Below, piece by piece: positions 27,327-36,068 of a DNA stretch of 64,000 nucleotides. Position numbers and translations under genes: made by a program. The notes below the pieces were generated by a model. That model searched no databases. It had not been told where the DNA came from and saw only the letters and a program-made list of their open reading frames with translations. The stretch's first letter is position 1; the number at the start of each line of letters is the position of its first letter. Origin of the DNA: Rhodovulum sp. ES.010 (GTDB lineage Bacteria > Pseudomonadota > Alphaproteobacteria > Rhodobacterales > Rhodobacteraceae); the NCBI RefSeq assembly GCF_900142935.1, contig NZ_FSRS01000001.1:2676001-2740000 (forward strand), given 5' to 3'.

Positions 27327-27355
27327 TTGCGCGCGCCGCGCGAGTGGGCTAGGGT
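27327..27355 (+). promoter_or_regulatory. Candidate promoter of a small RNA
   Basis: TTGCGC, a 17-base spacer and TAGGGT fit a sigma-70-type promoter. Nothing protein-like follows; instead a strong terminator lies about 72 bases further on. Read together they suggest a short transcript. Confidence 0.35.
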
Positions 27356-27361
27356 TGTGCT

Positions 27362-27465
27362 TGCCCGGCAGGATGGCAGGGCCCTCATAGAATTCACGTG
27401 TGGTGCGCAGGGTGCACGTGGGGTGATGGAGGGTTCTGCAACCGGTAGAACCCTCCATTTCTATG
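27362..27465 (+). ncRNA. Candidate small RNA in the 325-base gap
   Basis: The gap between the DUF2853 gene and the metallo-hydrolase gene holds no convincing reading frame. A promoter-like pair and a terminator would bracket a transcript of about 100 bases. Inside it, CACGTG occurs twice 14 bases apart and GTGCGC/GTGCAC can form a short stem, so it may fold. It does not match SRP RNA (no CCGGAAGG-type loop), 6S, tmRNA or a riboswitch I know. The terminator could instead belong to a longer DUF2853 mRNA. Between the terminator and the next gene there is only a candidate promoter. Confidence 0.3.
27427..27457 (+). terminator. Rho-independent terminator
   Basis: Arms TGGAGGGTTCT and AGAACCCTCCA pair perfectly over 11 bases around the loop GCAACCGGT, followed on the plus strand by TTTCTATGTTTTC. 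The T-rich side is only on this strand, which fixes the direction. Confidence 0.8.
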
Positions 27466-27513
27466 TTTTCGTGGCGCCCATGCCCCGGCAGACAGACGTG
27501 CCGCCACAGCTGG

Positions 27514-27541
27514 TTGTATCGCGGCCGGCGGTGCCTAGGTG
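27514..27541 (+). promoter_or_regulatory. Candidate promoter of the metallo-hydrolase gene
   Basis: TTGTAT, a 16-base spacer and TAGGTG lie about 53 bases before the start codon, after the terminator. The gene therefore likely has its own transcript. Pattern match only. Confidence 0.28.
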
Positions 27542-27594
27542 TTGCCTGAAGGCGGCGTGCGACCGACGCCGCGACTGGACAACGGAGGGAGCCC

Positions 27595-28458
27595 ATGGCG
27601 CATAAGCCCGTCGTCACACCGTTCTGGGACCGCGATACCGGAAGCTGGCAATACGTCTTTCACGATCCTGACACGATGAAGGGCGCGATCGTCGATCCGG
27701 TGCTGGACTACGATCCCGACCATGCCCGGACCGCGACCGGCAATGCCGACCGGCTGCTGGACTTCGTGCGGGCCGAGGGCATCGAGGTTGCGTGGATTCT
27801 CGATACCCATCCCCATGCCGACCATTTCTCCGCCGGGGTCTACCTGGCCGACAAGCTTGGCGCGCCGCGCGGGATCGGCGAGAACGTCGTCAAGGTCCAG
27901 CGCCTCTGGAAAGACCTTTACAACCTGCCCGACGATTTCCCCACGGATGGCCGGCAGTGGGACCGGCTCTTCGCTGACGGGGACGAATTCGCGGTGGGCG
28001 ACATCCCGGTGCGGGTCCTGTTCACGCCCGGTCACACGATGGCCACGGTGACCTACGTGGCCGGCGATGCGGCATTTGCCAACGACACGTTCATGATGCC
28101 CGAGAACGGCACCGCGCGGGCCGATTTCCCCGGCGGCAGCTCGTCGGAGCTTTACGACTCGCTCCAGCGCCTGCTCGACCTGCCGGAAGATACGCGCATC
28201 TTCATCGGTCACAATTATCCCGACGCAGGCGAGGCGCCGCGCTGCGAGGCCAGCGTCGCCGAGCACAAGGCCAAGAACGCCCATCTCTCCGGTCGGGACA
28301 AGGCGGAATACATGGAGTTGCGCGATGCCCGCGATGCCACGCTCGGCCTGCCCCGGCGCATGCTGGCGGCACTGCAGGTCAACATCCGCGGCGGCCGCCT
28401 GCCCGAGCCGAAGGGCAACGGGGTCTCGTATCTAACGATACCGGTGAACCGCTTCTGA
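27595..28458 (+). CDS. Metallo-beta-lactamase-fold hydrolase, persulfide dioxygenase/Blh type
   Basis: The 287-residue protein has the metal motif DTHPHADHFSAG near residue 65 and TPGHTMATVTYV near 144. The stretch ADFPGGSSSELYDSLQR followed by RIFIGHNYPDAG is the layout seen in ETHE1/Blh-type persulfide dioxygenases rather than glyoxalase II. Such enzymes oxidise glutathione persulfide in sulfide detoxification. No rhodanese or sulfide:quinone reductase gene is next to it, so the sulfur role rests on family likeness. A GGAGGGA site precedes the ATG. It converges on the EVE-domain gene. Confidence 0.82.
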   Translation: MAHKPVVTPFWDRDTGSWQYVFHDPDTMKGAIVDPVLDYDPDHARTATGNADRLLDFVRAEGIEVAWILDTHPHADHFSAGVYLADKLGAPRGIGENVVKVQRLWKDLYNLPDDFPTDGRQWDRLFADGDEFAVGDIPVRVLFTPGHTMATVTYVAGDAAFANDTFMMPENGTARADFPGGSSSELYDSLQRLLDLPEDTRIFIGHNYPDAGEAPRCEASVAEHKAKNAHLSGRDKAEYMELRDARDATLGLPRRMLAALQVNIRGGRLPEPKGNGVSYLTIPVNRF

Positions 28459-28464
28459 GCGGGC

Positions 28465-28878
28465 CTACAGCCCGCCCATCTCGCAGACGATCCGCCACTC
28501 CTCCTCGGCCACCGGCTGGACCGAAAGCCGCGAATTGTTGACCAGCACCATGCCGGAAAGCCGTGGGTCGGCCTTGCACATGTCCAGCGACACCGGGTTG
28601 GGCATCGGCTCCACCGCCTTCACGTCCACGCACTCCCAGCGTGCGTCGTCGGTGGTGCTGTCGGGATGCGCCTCGGCGATCACCTCGACGATGCCGACAA
28701 TCGCCTTCTCCTTGAGCGAATGGTAGAAGAAGCCGAGGTCGCCCACCTGCATCGCGCGCATGTTGTTGCGCGCCTGGTAGTTGCGCACGCCGTCCCATTC
28801 CTCGCCGGCGTCACCCTTCGCGACCTGGTCGTCCCAGCTCCAGGTGTTGGGTTCGGACTTAAACAGCCAGTACGCCAT
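28465..28878 (-). CDS. EVE-domain protein
   Basis: A 137-residue protein consisting of a single EVE domain: it opens MAYWLFKSEPNTWSWDD and contains GVRNYQARNNMRAMQVGD and FFYHSLKEKAIVGIVEV, diagnostic for the family. EVE domains belong to the PUA-like fold and bind modified bases in DNA or RNA. The biological target of the stand-alone bacterial form is not settled. The ATG overlaps the stop of the YciI gene by four bases, so the two are translated together. Confidence 0.92.
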   Translation of the reverse strand: MAYWLFKSEPNTWSWDDQVAKGDAGEEWDGVRNYQARNNMRAMQVGDLGFFYHSLKEKAIVGIVEVIAEAHPDSTTDDARWECVDVKAVEPMPNPVSLDMCKADPRLSGMVLVNNSRLSVQPVAEEEWRIVCEMGGL

Positions 28879-29159
28879 CACCCGACCACCTTCTTCCACG
28901 CCATGATCGACACCTCCTCGAACAGCCCGGCCCGTGCGTAGGGATCGCCCGCCGCCCAAACCTCGGCCGCCGACAGGTCGGCCACGTCGAGAATGACCAG
29001 AGAGCCGCACATGTCGCCGGCCTCGTCGAGGAACGGCCCGGCCTGGGCCACAACGCCGGTCTTCTCGATATAGGCCAGATGCGCGTCGCGATTGGCCTTG
29101 CGGGTGTCCAGTTGGCCGGGCCTGTCCCGGCAGATCAGCGCGAAAAGGGCCAAGATCAT
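28878..29159 (-). CDS. YciI-family protein
   Basis: A 93-residue protein of the YciI family, with a ferredoxin-like fold. It shows the conserved start of the family (LFALICRDRPGQLDTRKANR), then AHLAYIE, GPFLDEAG and the C-terminal DPYARAGLFEEVSIMAWK, including the His-Asp pair thought to be catalytic. Related domains act in chlorocatechol or dye degradation, but most YciI proteins have no known substrate. It overlaps gpsA upstream and the EVE gene downstream, each by four bases or less. Confidence 0.9.
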   Translation of the reverse strand: MILALFALICRDRPGQLDTRKANRDAHLAYIEKTGVVAQAGPFLDEAGDMCGSLVILDVADLSAAEVWAAGDPYARAGLFEEVSIMAWKKVVG

Positions 29160-30121
29160 TCCTCCTTAAGGGGGCGGCTCAGCAGGATCTTCACGGCTTC
29201 CTGGATGCTGCGCCTGCCGTCGATCACGTGGGCCACGCTTTGCGTCACCGGCATGTCGATGGCGCGGGCCTGGGCGATGGCGGCGACGGCCCGCGCGGTG
29301 GGCGCGCCCTCCACCGTCACATGCGGGTCGAAATACGCCCCCTCGCCCAGCGCAACGCCGTAGCCGAAGTTGCGCGACTGCGCGCTGGTGCAGGTCAGGA
29401 CGAGGTCGCCGAAGCCCGACAACCCGGCCAGGGTCTCGGGGTCGGCCCCGTAGGCGCGGGCAAATCGCTGCATCTCGGCAAAACCCCGCGTGATCAGCGC
29501 CGCGCGCGCACTTTCGCCAAGGCCCGATCCGATCACGATCCCCGCGGCAATGGCCATCACGTTCTTGAGCGCGCCGCCCAGTTCCGCCCCCACGACATCG
29601 GTGGAGCGGTAAAGGCGCAGGCTCGGGGTCGACAGCCGGTCCTGCAGGTGCGCGCCGGCATCGGCCTCGGCACAGGCGAGCGTCAGCGCGGTGGGCAGGC
29701 CGCGCGCGATATCGGCGGCGAAGCTCGGCCCGGTCAGGACCGCGGGCGTCGCGCCGGGGCACGCCTCGGCGATCAACGCGGTGGGGCCGCGCCCCGTGGC
29801 CAGGTCCACCCCCTTGCAGCAGGCCACCAGCGCGCGGCCGTCCAGCGCCGCGCCGTGGTCGTCCAGAAGGCCGGACAGCGCCTGTGTGGGCACCGTTAGA
29901 AGCACCGCGTCGCAGGCGGCGATATCGCCGATTTCGGCCGAAACAGAGACGTTTTCCTGCAGCGCGACCCCCGTGAGCAACGGGTTTTCCCGCGCGGCAC
30001 GCATCTCGTGGACACGCGCCGCGTGCCGGCCCCACAGGACCACTTCCCGTCCCGCCTGTGCCAGCGTCACGGCCAGCGCCGTTCCGAAAGCGCCGGCGCC
30101 TGCGATTCCGATCCGGTTCAT
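29156..30121 (-). CDS. gpsA: NAD(P)-dependent glycerol-3-phosphate dehydrogenase
   Basis: GpsA reduces dihydroxyacetone phosphate to glycerol-3-phosphate for phospholipid synthesis. The 321-residue product begins [18 protein letters not shown], a Rossmann motif, has [12 protein letters not shown] near residue 110, the catalytic lysine region [14 protein letters not shown] near 190, and [14 protein letters not shown] near 245, all diagnostic. The frame is open far upstream through tsaD, but the ATG at the Rossmann motif is right and overlaps the tsaD stop by four bases. Confidence 0.96.
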   Translation of the reverse strand: MNRIGIAGAGAFGTALAVTLAQAGREVVLWGRHAARVHEMRAARENPLLTGVALQENVSVSAEIGDIAACDAVLLTVPTQALSGLLDDHGAALDGRALVACCKGVDLATGRGPTALIAEACPGATPAVLTGPSFAADIARGLPTALTLACAEADAGAHLQDRLSTPSLRLYRSTDVVGAELGGALKNVMAIAAGIVIGSGLGESARAALITRGFAEMQRFARAYGADPETLAGLSGFGDLVLTCTSAQSRNFGYGVALGEGAYFDPHVTVEGAPTARAVAAIAQARAIDMPVTQSVAHVIDGRRSIQEAVKILLSRPLKEE

Positions 30122-31206
30122 GCCTTCGCTCCCTTCTTGCCCGCGCCCACCAGCGCGGGGCTGCGGTCGTCCAGCGGCCAGCGCGGGCGCGCGGCCAGCC
30201 GCATGTCGTCGCGCCCGCCCGCCCGGAACCGCTCCAGCCCCGCCCAGGCGATCATCGCGGCGTTGTCGGTGCAGAGCGCGAGCGGCGGGGCGACGAAGGG
30301 CAACTGCGCCGCGCCGGCCACCTCTTCCAATGCCGCGCGGACCGTGCGGTTCGCGGCGACCCCGCCGGCAACGGCTAGCGCGGTCAGGCCCGCCGGCGCC
30401 GCGGCAATGGCGCGGCGCGCCTTTTCGGCCAGCACGTCGCGCACCGCGGCCTGGAACGCGGCGCACAGATCGGCGCGGTCGGCCCGAGTGATCCCGCCTT
30501 TCTCGGCGATCAGGGCATCGCGCGCCCGCAGGAGCGCGGTCTTCAGACCCGAAAAGGACATGTCGCAGCCCGGCCGGTCGAGCAGCGGGCGCGGAAAGGC
30601 GAACCGGGCGGCATCGCCCTGCGCGGCCTCGGCCTCGACCGCCGGCCCGCCCGGTTGCGGTAGGCCGAGCAGCTTGGCGGTCTTGTCGAACGCCTCGCCC
30701 GGCGCGTCGTCGATGGTGCCGCCAAGCCGGGTGAAGGTCTCCGCCCCCTCGACGGCGAGGAACTGGCAATGCCCGCCCGAGGCCAGCAGCATCAGGTAGG
30801 GAAAGGTCAGCCGGTCGGTCAGCCGCGGCGTCAGGGCGTGTCCTGCCAGGTGGTTCACCCCCACCAGCGGCAGCCCGGTCGCCGCGGCGATCCCCTTGGC
30901 GCACATCACGCCCGAGAGCACGCCGCCGATCAGCCCCGGCCCCGCCGTGACCGCGATCGCGTCGAGATCGCCGAGGCCGACCCCGGCCTGCGCCAGCGCT
31001 TCTTCCACACAAAGATCCAGCTTCTCGGCATGGGCGCGGGCCGCGATCTCTGGCACGACGCCGCCGAAGGGCGCGTGCAACTCGGCCTGTCCGCGCACAA
31101 CTGAGGACAGGATCTCGGGCGGCGCCTCCCCGCGCTTACGGACCACCGCCGCGGCCGTGTCGTCGCAGCTGCTTTCCAGCCCAAGGATCGTGAGCGTCTC
31201 GCCCAT
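30118..31206 (-). CDS. tsaD: tRNA threonylcarbamoyltransferase TsaD
   Basis: TsaD transfers the threonylcarbamoyl group to A37 of ANN-reading tRNAs, with TsaB and TsaE. The 362-residue protein has the ASKHA-fold opening [17 protein letters not shown], the metal-binding histidines in [13 protein letters not shown] near residue 118, [11 protein letters not shown], and the late [13 protein letters not shown]. It is the first of a four-gene chain with gpsA, YciI and EVE genes linked by overlapping start and stop codons. It is divergent from hemD with about 76 bases between starts. Confidence 0.97.
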   Translation of the reverse strand: MGETLTILGLESSCDDTAAAVVRKRGEAPPEILSSVVRGQAELHAPFGGVVPEIAARAHAEKLDLCVEEALAQAGVGLGDLDAIAVTAGPGLIGGVLSGVMCAKGIAAATGLPLVGVNHLAGHALTPRLTDRLTFPYLMLLASGGHCQFLAVEGAETFTRLGGTIDDAPGEAFDKTAKLLGLPQPGGPAVEAEAAQGDAARFAFPRPLLDRPGCDMSFSGLKTALLRARDALIAEKGGITRADRADLCAAFQAAVRDVLAEKARRAIAAAPAGLTALAVAGGVAANRTVRAALEEVAGAAQLPFVAPPLALCTDNAAMIAWAGLERFRAGGRDDMRLAARPRWPLDDRSPALVGAGKKGAKA

Positions 31207-31282
31207 GGTTCTGCCGTTGCCTCGTCTGTCGTCGGCAGGTAACACCACCGCCACGACAGGCACAATCCCGTGGACACCCGCC

Positions 31283-32008
31283 TTGCCCCCCGACCTGCCC
31301 CTTCTGCTGCTGACCCGTCCTCGCCCGCAGTCGGCCCGCTTCGCCGACGCCTTCACCGCCCGTTTCGGCACGGGCGTGGAGATCGTGACCGCGCCGGTGA
31401 TGGAGATCGTGCCCGACGACGACCCGGTTCCGCTCGACGGGGTGGACGGCCTCATCTTCACCTCGGAGAACGGCGTCGCGGCCTTCGCGGAGGTGCAATC
31501 CGACCGCACGCTGCCTGCCTGGTGCGTTGGCGACCGCACCGCCCAGGCGGCACGGGCCGCCGGATTCGCCACCGCCACCGCCTCGGATGGCACGGCAACC
31601 GCGCTGGTGCGCGATATCGCGGCCCACGCGCCCGGCGGCCGGCTGTTGCACCTGCGCGGCGAGCATGCCGCCGGCGACGTGGTGGGCGATCTCGCGGCGC
31701 TGGGTTTCGAGGTCGAGTCGCGGGTCATCTACCGGCAGCGGGCGATCCCCCTGGACGATGCCGCGCTTGCGCGTGCCGCCGCGGCGCCCGCGACCTTGCT
31801 GCCGCTGTTCTCGCCCCGCTCGGCCTCACTTGTCGGCGCCGCCTTCGAGGGCCGGTCGGCGCGGCTCGACATCGTGGCGATGAGTCCGGCGGTGACGCAG
31901 GCGTGGCGCGGCCCCGCACCGTTCCGCCTGCGCGAGGCCGCACGGCCCGATGCGGAGGCCATGCTGGACGCGCTGGGCGAATTGCTCGCGGCGCCTGCAG
32001 CGCCTTGA
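31283..32008 (+). CDS. hemD: Uroporphyrinogen-III synthase
   Basis: HemD closes hydroxymethylbilane to uroporphyrinogen III with inversion of ring D. The 241-residue product shows the family's loosely conserved points: [17 protein letters not shown] at the start, [25 protein letters not shown] and the C-terminal LFSPRSASL motif. Members are divergent, so the call rests on these and on length. A TTG start ([13 protein letters not shown]) is chosen; an in-frame ATG at 31205 would overlap tsaD and adds non-family residues. hemC is not adjacent. The mitofilin-like and hemY genes follow on the same strand. Confidence 0.87.
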   Translation: MPPDLPLLLLTRPRPQSARFADAFTARFGTGVEIVTAPVMEIVPDDDPVPLDGVDGLIFTSENGVAAFAEVQSDRTLPAWCVGDRTAQAARAAGFATATASDGTATALVRDIAAHAPGGRLLHLRGEHAAGDVVGDLAALGFEVESRVIYRQRAIPLDDAALARAAAAPATLLPLFSPRSASLVGAAFEGRSARLDIVAMSPAVTQAWRGPAPFRLREAARPDAEAMLDALGELLAAPAAP

Positions 32009-32089
32009 GGCCGTTACGGCAACTCTTTATGGTGCGCTGCGTCGCGCCGGGCGCGGTCTGGGACTGAACGAATCGAAAGGCGGTTTTCC

Positions 32090-33334
32090 GTGGCCAACAC
32101 CAAAGACGACAAGGACTCGCAGGAGCCCGACAACCGGTCGCAATCCGACGCCGCCCCTGCGGCCGAAGAGGCCATGTCGAACACGCCGTCAGAGGCGGAA
32201 GCCGAAACGGAAGAGCGCAGCGGCGAGGATCCGACGGCGCTCGACGACGACCAGGCGGGTTTCCGGGCCGACAGCCCGGCCGATAACACGACCGCGTCGC
32301 AGGCGCCCGCACGCCGGCGCGGCGGGCTTCTCGGTCCCGTTATCGGCGGGGTTCTGGCCGCCGGCATCGGCTATGGCGCCGCGCAATACGTCAAGCCCGA
32401 GGGTTGGCCCTTTCCCGGCATTGCCGGGCTCGGCGAGGAGGCCCAGGCCACGTTGCGCTCGACCCGGGACGAGCTTGCGCAGACCACCGCGCGGCTGGCC
32501 GATCTCGAAGCGCAGGTCGCGGAGCTTGGTGCCGCCGGCGATGCCCCGCCCGACCTGTCGGAGCCGCTGCAGGCCATCGAAGCCGACCTGTCGGGCCTGG
32601 CCGGCCGGATCGGCGGGCTCGAAAGCCGCCTGAATGAGATGGACGGTCGCGTCGAGGAGATCGCCAAGACGCAGGTCGCCGCCGCGGGCGAACAGGCGGC
32701 CGAAGCGGTCTCCGCCTATGAACGCGAGATCGCGGCGATGCGCGACGAACTGGTCGCGCAACGCGAAGAGAACGCGCAGTTGGCGGAATCGGTTGCCTCG
32801 GTCGCCGACGAGGCCGAGGCCGAGCTTGACGCCGCGATGCAGCGCACCGCCGAAATCGAGAGCCGCGCCGCGCTCATGCGGATCGGTGCCGCGCTGGCCA
32901 GCGGGGCGTCCTTCGAGAGCGCGCTGGACCAGATCCAGGGCATCGAGGTGCCCGAGCCGCTTGCCGCCGTCGCCGCCGAGGGCGTGCCGACCATGGCCGA
33001 GCTGCGCGACGACTTCCCGCCCGCCGCGCGCGCCGCGTTGGCCGTCGCCCGCGAGGTCGAGGCCCAGGGCGATCCCGGCGATCGCGTGGGAGCCTTCCTG
33101 CGCAACCAGTTGGGCGTGCGCTCGCTGGAGCCGCGCGAGGGCGACGATGCCGACGCCGTCCTGTCGCGCGCCGAGGCCGCGCTGCGCGGCGGCGACCTGC
33201 GCGCCGCGCTGGCCGAACTCGACACCCTGCCCGAGCCTGTCCGCGACGAGATGTCGGGCTGGATCGCCGACGCCACCGCCCGTGCCGACGCCGTCGAGGC
33301 GGCCGAGGCGCTCGAGCAAAGCCTGAACAACTGA
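32090..33334 (+). CDS. Mitofilin-family (Mic60-like) inner-membrane protein
   Basis: The 414-residue protein, started by GTG, has an acidic disordered N-terminus (residues 1-75), one membrane helix (GPVIGGVLAAGIGYGAA, about 81-97), a long coiled coil (about 115-260) and a C-terminal helical domain with RAALAVAREVEAQG. This is the layout of alphaproteobacterial Mic60 homologues (COG4223), whose mitochondrial relatives shape cristae junctions; in bacteria they are linked to intracytoplasmic membranes. The place between hemD and hemY is conserved in many alphaproteobacteria. Confidence 0.88.
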   Translation: MANTKDDKDSQEPDNRSQSDAAPAAEEAMSNTPSEAEAETEERSGEDPTALDDDQAGFRADSPADNTTASQAPARRRGGLLGPVIGGVLAAGIGYGAAQYVKPEGWPFPGIAGLGEEAQATLRSTRDELAQTTARLADLEAQVAELGAAGDAPPDLSEPLQAIEADLSGLAGRIGGLESRLNEMDGRVEEIAKTQVAAAGEQAAEAVSAYEREIAAMRDELVAQREENAQLAESVASVADEAEAELDAAMQRTAEIESRAALMRIGAALASGASFESALDQIQGIEVPEPLAAVAAEGVPTMAELRDDFPPAARAALAVAREVEAQGDPGDRVGAFLRNQLGVRSLEPREGDDADAVLSRAEAALRGGDLRAALAELDTLPEPVRDEMSGWIADATARADAVEAAEALEQSLNN

Positions 33335-33347
33335 GGACGCGCGACAC

Positions 33348-34745
33348 ATGCTCTGGTCACTTCTCAAGATCCTCATCTTCGTCGGGCTCGTCGCCGCGCT
33401 GGCCTTCGGTGCCGGCGTGCTCATGGAAAACGCGCCGGGTCTGCGGATCGCGGTCGGCGAGGTCGAGTTCGTCCTGGGCCCGCTGCAGGCGGTGATCCTC
33501 GGTCTTCTGGTGGTGATCGCCGTCTGGCTGCTGCTGAAGCTGGCTGGCCTCCTCCTGGCCACGCTGCGCTTCCTCAGCGGTGACGAGACCGCGATTTCGC
33601 GCTACTTCAACCGCTCGCGCGAGCGGCGCGGATTTCAGGCGCTGGCCGACGGCATGATCGCGCTCGCCTCGGGCGAACCGCGGCTGGCGATGTCGAACGC
33701 GGCCAAGGCGGAACGCCTGCTCGGCCGGCCGGAACTGACGAACCTGCTGTCCGCCCAGGCGGCGGAGATGACCGGTGACACCCGGCGCGCGATCGACATC
33801 TACAAGAAGCTGGTCGTGGACGACCGCACCCGCTTTGTCGGGGTCTGCGGGCTGATGAAGCAGAAGCTGGCGGAGGGCGACACCGACACCGCGCTGAAGC
33901 TTGCCGAGAAGGCGTTCGCGCTGAAGCCGCGCCACGGCGAGACGCAGGACGCGCTGCTGCAGTTGCAGGCGCGGAACGAGGACTGGAAGGGCGCGCGAAC
34001 GACCCTGAATGCCAAGCTGCGCCACGGCACCCTGCCGCGTGACGTGCACAAGCGGCGCGACGCGGTGCTGGCGCTGGCCGAGGCGCGCGACCTGCTGGTC
34101 GACGGCAACGGCCCGCGGGCCCGCGACCTTGCCATCGAGGCGAACCGCCTTGCGCCGACGCTGGTGCCCGCGGCTGCCATGGCCGCCCGGGCGCTGGTCG
34201 AGCAGGACAAGCCCAAGCCCGCCGCCAAGGTGCTCAAGCGTGCCTGGGAGGTGCAGCCCCATCCCGACCTTGCCGCCGCCTTCGCCGAGATCGCGCCGGA
34301 GGAAACGCCGGAGGAACGGATCAAGCGGTTCGAGGCCCTGACTGCGCTGCGCCCCGACGACTCCGAAAGCCGCATGCTGATGGCCGAGCTTCACATTGCC
34401 GCCGAGGATTTCCCCGCGGCGCGCAAGGCGCTGGGCGATCTGGCCGAGAGCGATCCGACCGCGCGTGTCCTGACCCTGATGGCCGCGATCGAGCGCGGCA
34501 TGGGGGCCGACGACAGCGTGGTGCGCGGCTATCTGGCCCGGGCGCTGAGCGCGCCCCAGGGGCCGCAATGGGTCTGCGAGAGCTGCGGCACGGTGCACGA
34601 GACCTGGGCGCCGGTCTGCAGCGCCTGCAACGGGTTCGACACCATGTCGTGGACACGGGCGGCCTCGGGCCAGGCGGCCCTGCCCGGCGCGTCCGACATG
34701 CTGCCGCTGCTGGTGGGCGGGCCGAAGGAAAAGCCTGCGGGCTGA
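33348..34745 (+). CDS. hemY: HemY-family TPR protein with C-terminal zinc ribbon
   Basis: The 465-residue protein has two N-terminal membrane helices (about residues 3-24 and 44-72), a HemY N-terminal domain, and tetratricopeptide-like helical repeats across about 100-390. It ends with WVCESCGTVHETWAPVCSAC, two CxxC pairs that should bind zinc in a rubredoxin-like ribbon. HemY proteins of this kind were placed in haem synthesis by location next to hemD; they are not the protoporphyrinogen oxidase that shares the name. They probably scaffold membrane-associated haem enzymes. The start is 13 bases after the mitofilin-like gene. Confidence 0.9.
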   Translation: MLWSLLKILIFVGLVAALAFGAGVLMENAPGLRIAVGEVEFVLGPLQAVILGLLVVIAVWLLLKLAGLLLATLRFLSGDETAISRYFNRSRERRGFQALADGMIALASGEPRLAMSNAAKAERLLGRPELTNLLSAQAAEMTGDTRRAIDIYKKLVVDDRTRFVGVCGLMKQKLAEGDTDTALKLAEKAFALKPRHGETQDALLQLQARNEDWKGARTTLNAKLRHGTLPRDVHKRRDAVLALAEARDLLVDGNGPRARDLAIEANRLAPTLVPAAAMAARALVEQDKPKPAAKVLKRAWEVQPHPDLAAAFAEIAPEETPEERIKRFEALTALRPDDSESRMLMAELHIAAEDFPAARKALGDLAESDPTARVLTLMAAIERGMGADDSVVRGYLARALSAPQGPQWVCESCGTVHETWAPVCSACNGFDTMSWTRAASGQAALPGASDMLPLLVGGPKEKPAG

Positions 34746-34764
34746 GACGAAAAAAGGGTCTACA

Positions 34765-34782
34765 CACCCCCGGGCGGGGGTG
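34765..34782 (+). terminator. Hairpin between hemY and tRNA-Thr
   Basis: CACCCCCG and CGGGGGTG pair perfectly over eight bases with a two-base gap. It lies 20 bases past the hemY stop and 20 bases before the tRNA. No T-run follows, so it may be only a weak terminator. Confidence 0.35.
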
Positions 34783-34801
34783 CTAAAGACCGCGCCACGA
34801 T

Positions 34802-34877
34802 GCCGGTGTAGCTCAGCTGGTAGAGCACGTCATTCGTAATGATGGGGTCGGGGGTTCGAGTCCCTTCACCGGCACCA
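34802..34877 (+). tRNA. tRNA-Thr (anticodon CGT)
   Basis: A 76-base cloverleaf can be drawn: acceptor arms GCCGGTG and CACCGGC, D-arm GCTC/GAGC, anticodon stem CGTCA/TGATG around the loop TTCGTAA, T-loop TTCGAGT and discriminator A followed by an encoded CCA. The anticodon CGT reads ACG, so the tRNA carries threonine. It stands alone between hemY and a convergent gene. Confidence 0.96.
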
Positions 34878-34879
34878 CC

Positions 34880-34907
34880 GAAACGGCGCCCCGCGGGGCG
34901 CCGTTTC
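34880..34907. terminator. Bidirectional terminator after tRNA-Thr
   Basis: GAAACGGCGCCCC and its exact complement GGGGCGCCGTTTC lie two bases apart, forming a 28-base palindrome three bases after the tRNA CCA and five bases before the stop of the convergent dioxygenase gene. It can end transcription from both sides. Confidence 0.75.
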
Positions 34908-34911
34908 CGTT

Positions 34912-35838
34912 TCACCCCTCCAGCGGGACAAGCTCACGTTCCAGCCGATCGCGCAGATGCGCGTGCTGCTCGGGCAGCTGCAACGCCTCGCCAAGATGGG
35001 CGGGGTCCTCGTCGCGGGCGAAGCCGGGCAGGTTGGTCGCGATCTCGAACAGCACCCCGCCGGGGCTGCGGAAATAGATCGCGTGGAAATAGTCTCGGTC
35101 GATGACGGGCGTCGTGCCGTGGCCCGCTTCGGCGAGCGTTCGGCGCATCGCGTCCTGGGCGTCCCGGTCGGGCACCGCGAAGGCGACGTGATGCACCGAC
35201 CCCGCCCCCTGCGCCGCCGCCGGACCGTCGACGCGTTCAAGGTCGACGAGGCCCGCGCCGTTGTGCTCGGCCAGCGCAAGCCGCGTGACCGTGCCCTCGC
35301 GCCCGATTTCTCGGAACCCCATGAGCCGCAGAAGCTCGGCCGTCGGCTCGTTCTCGCCTAGCCGCAGCGTCACCGCATGCAGGCCGCGGATCGCCATGTC
35401 GGCCGCCACGGGGCCGTCCGCCCACGGCCTCCGGTCGTCCGCCGTGCCGACAAGGGCAAGCGTCTCGCCGTCCGGCCCTTCGAACAGCAGCCGGTCTTCG
35501 CCGAACGGCCGGTCCCGGTGCACAGGTCCGACCGATCCTGCTTCGAGCCGGGCCTGCCATGCGTCGAGACTGCACGGCGGCACGGAGAAGCCCGTGACCG
35601 AGGCTTCGCCCGTGCCCCCGCGTCCGCGGCGGGCGCCCTCGAAGGGAAAATAGGTGATGAGCGTGCCGGGCTGGCCGACCTCGTCGCCGAAATACAGGTG
35701 GTAGACGTCAGGCGCGTCGAAGTTGACGGTCTTCTTGACCCGCCGAAGACCGAGCGTTTCGGTGAAGAACCGGTTGTTCGCCACCGCATTCCCCGCCAGC
35801 GACGTGACGTGATGCAGCCCATCGACACGCTGTGCCAT
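34912..35838 (-). CDS. Ring-cleaving dioxygenase-like glyoxalase-fold protein
   Basis: The 308-residue protein has two vicinal-oxygen-chelate modules, one opening MAQRVDGLHHVTSLAG and the second AIRGLHAVTLRLGENEPT near residue 149. Likely metal ligands are His9 or His10 and the pattern SVHHVAFAVPDRDAQ near 215, and FEIATNLPGFA near 278 supplies the late glutamate. The layout matches the MhqO/PcpA group, which includes hydroquinone dioxygenases. The actual substrate is unknown. It ends against the tRNA terminator. The 230 bases upstream, before motB, show no clear motif. Confidence 0.85.
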   Translation of the reverse strand: MAQRVDGLHHVTSLAGNAVANNRFFTETLGLRRVKKTVNFDAPDVYHLYFGDEVGQPGTLITYFPFEGARRGRGGTGEASVTGFSVPPCSLDAWQARLEAGSVGPVHRDRPFGEDRLLFEGPDGETLALVGTADDRRPWADGPVAADMAIRGLHAVTLRLGENEPTAELLRLMGFREIGREGTVTRLALAEHNGAGLVDLERVDGPAAAQGAGSVHHVAFAVPDRDAQDAMRRTLAEAGHGTTPVIDRDYFHAIYFRSPGGVLFEIATNLPGFARDEDPAHLGEALQLPEQHAHLRDRLERELVPLEG

Positions 35839-36068
35839 TGTTCCTTCTCCCTTGGCTTGTGTCCCGTGCAGGTGGGTGCCCCTGCGTCCGCGGCAAGGGC
35901 GCCATCGGACACCGGCCCTGTGCAGAATCGCACGGGCGGGCGGCTCACGCCGGCCGGAAAATGCCTTGGGGCCGCCGTCTTGCGCCCGAATTCCGCCAGG
36001 ATTGCGCGCTAGCACGGAGGTTGGGCCGCTCGCCAGAACCGGGGTGAGGTGAATACGAAGGTGGTGCT

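Noticed and set aside
27362..27465. The candidate small RNA as SRP (4.5S) RNA
   Set aside because: The length fits but the conserved loop sequence around GGAAG and its asymmetric bulge are absent.
34802..34877. tRNA-Thr as an integration site
   Set aside because: No integrase gene, no repeat of the tRNA 3' end and no change in gene type on either side.
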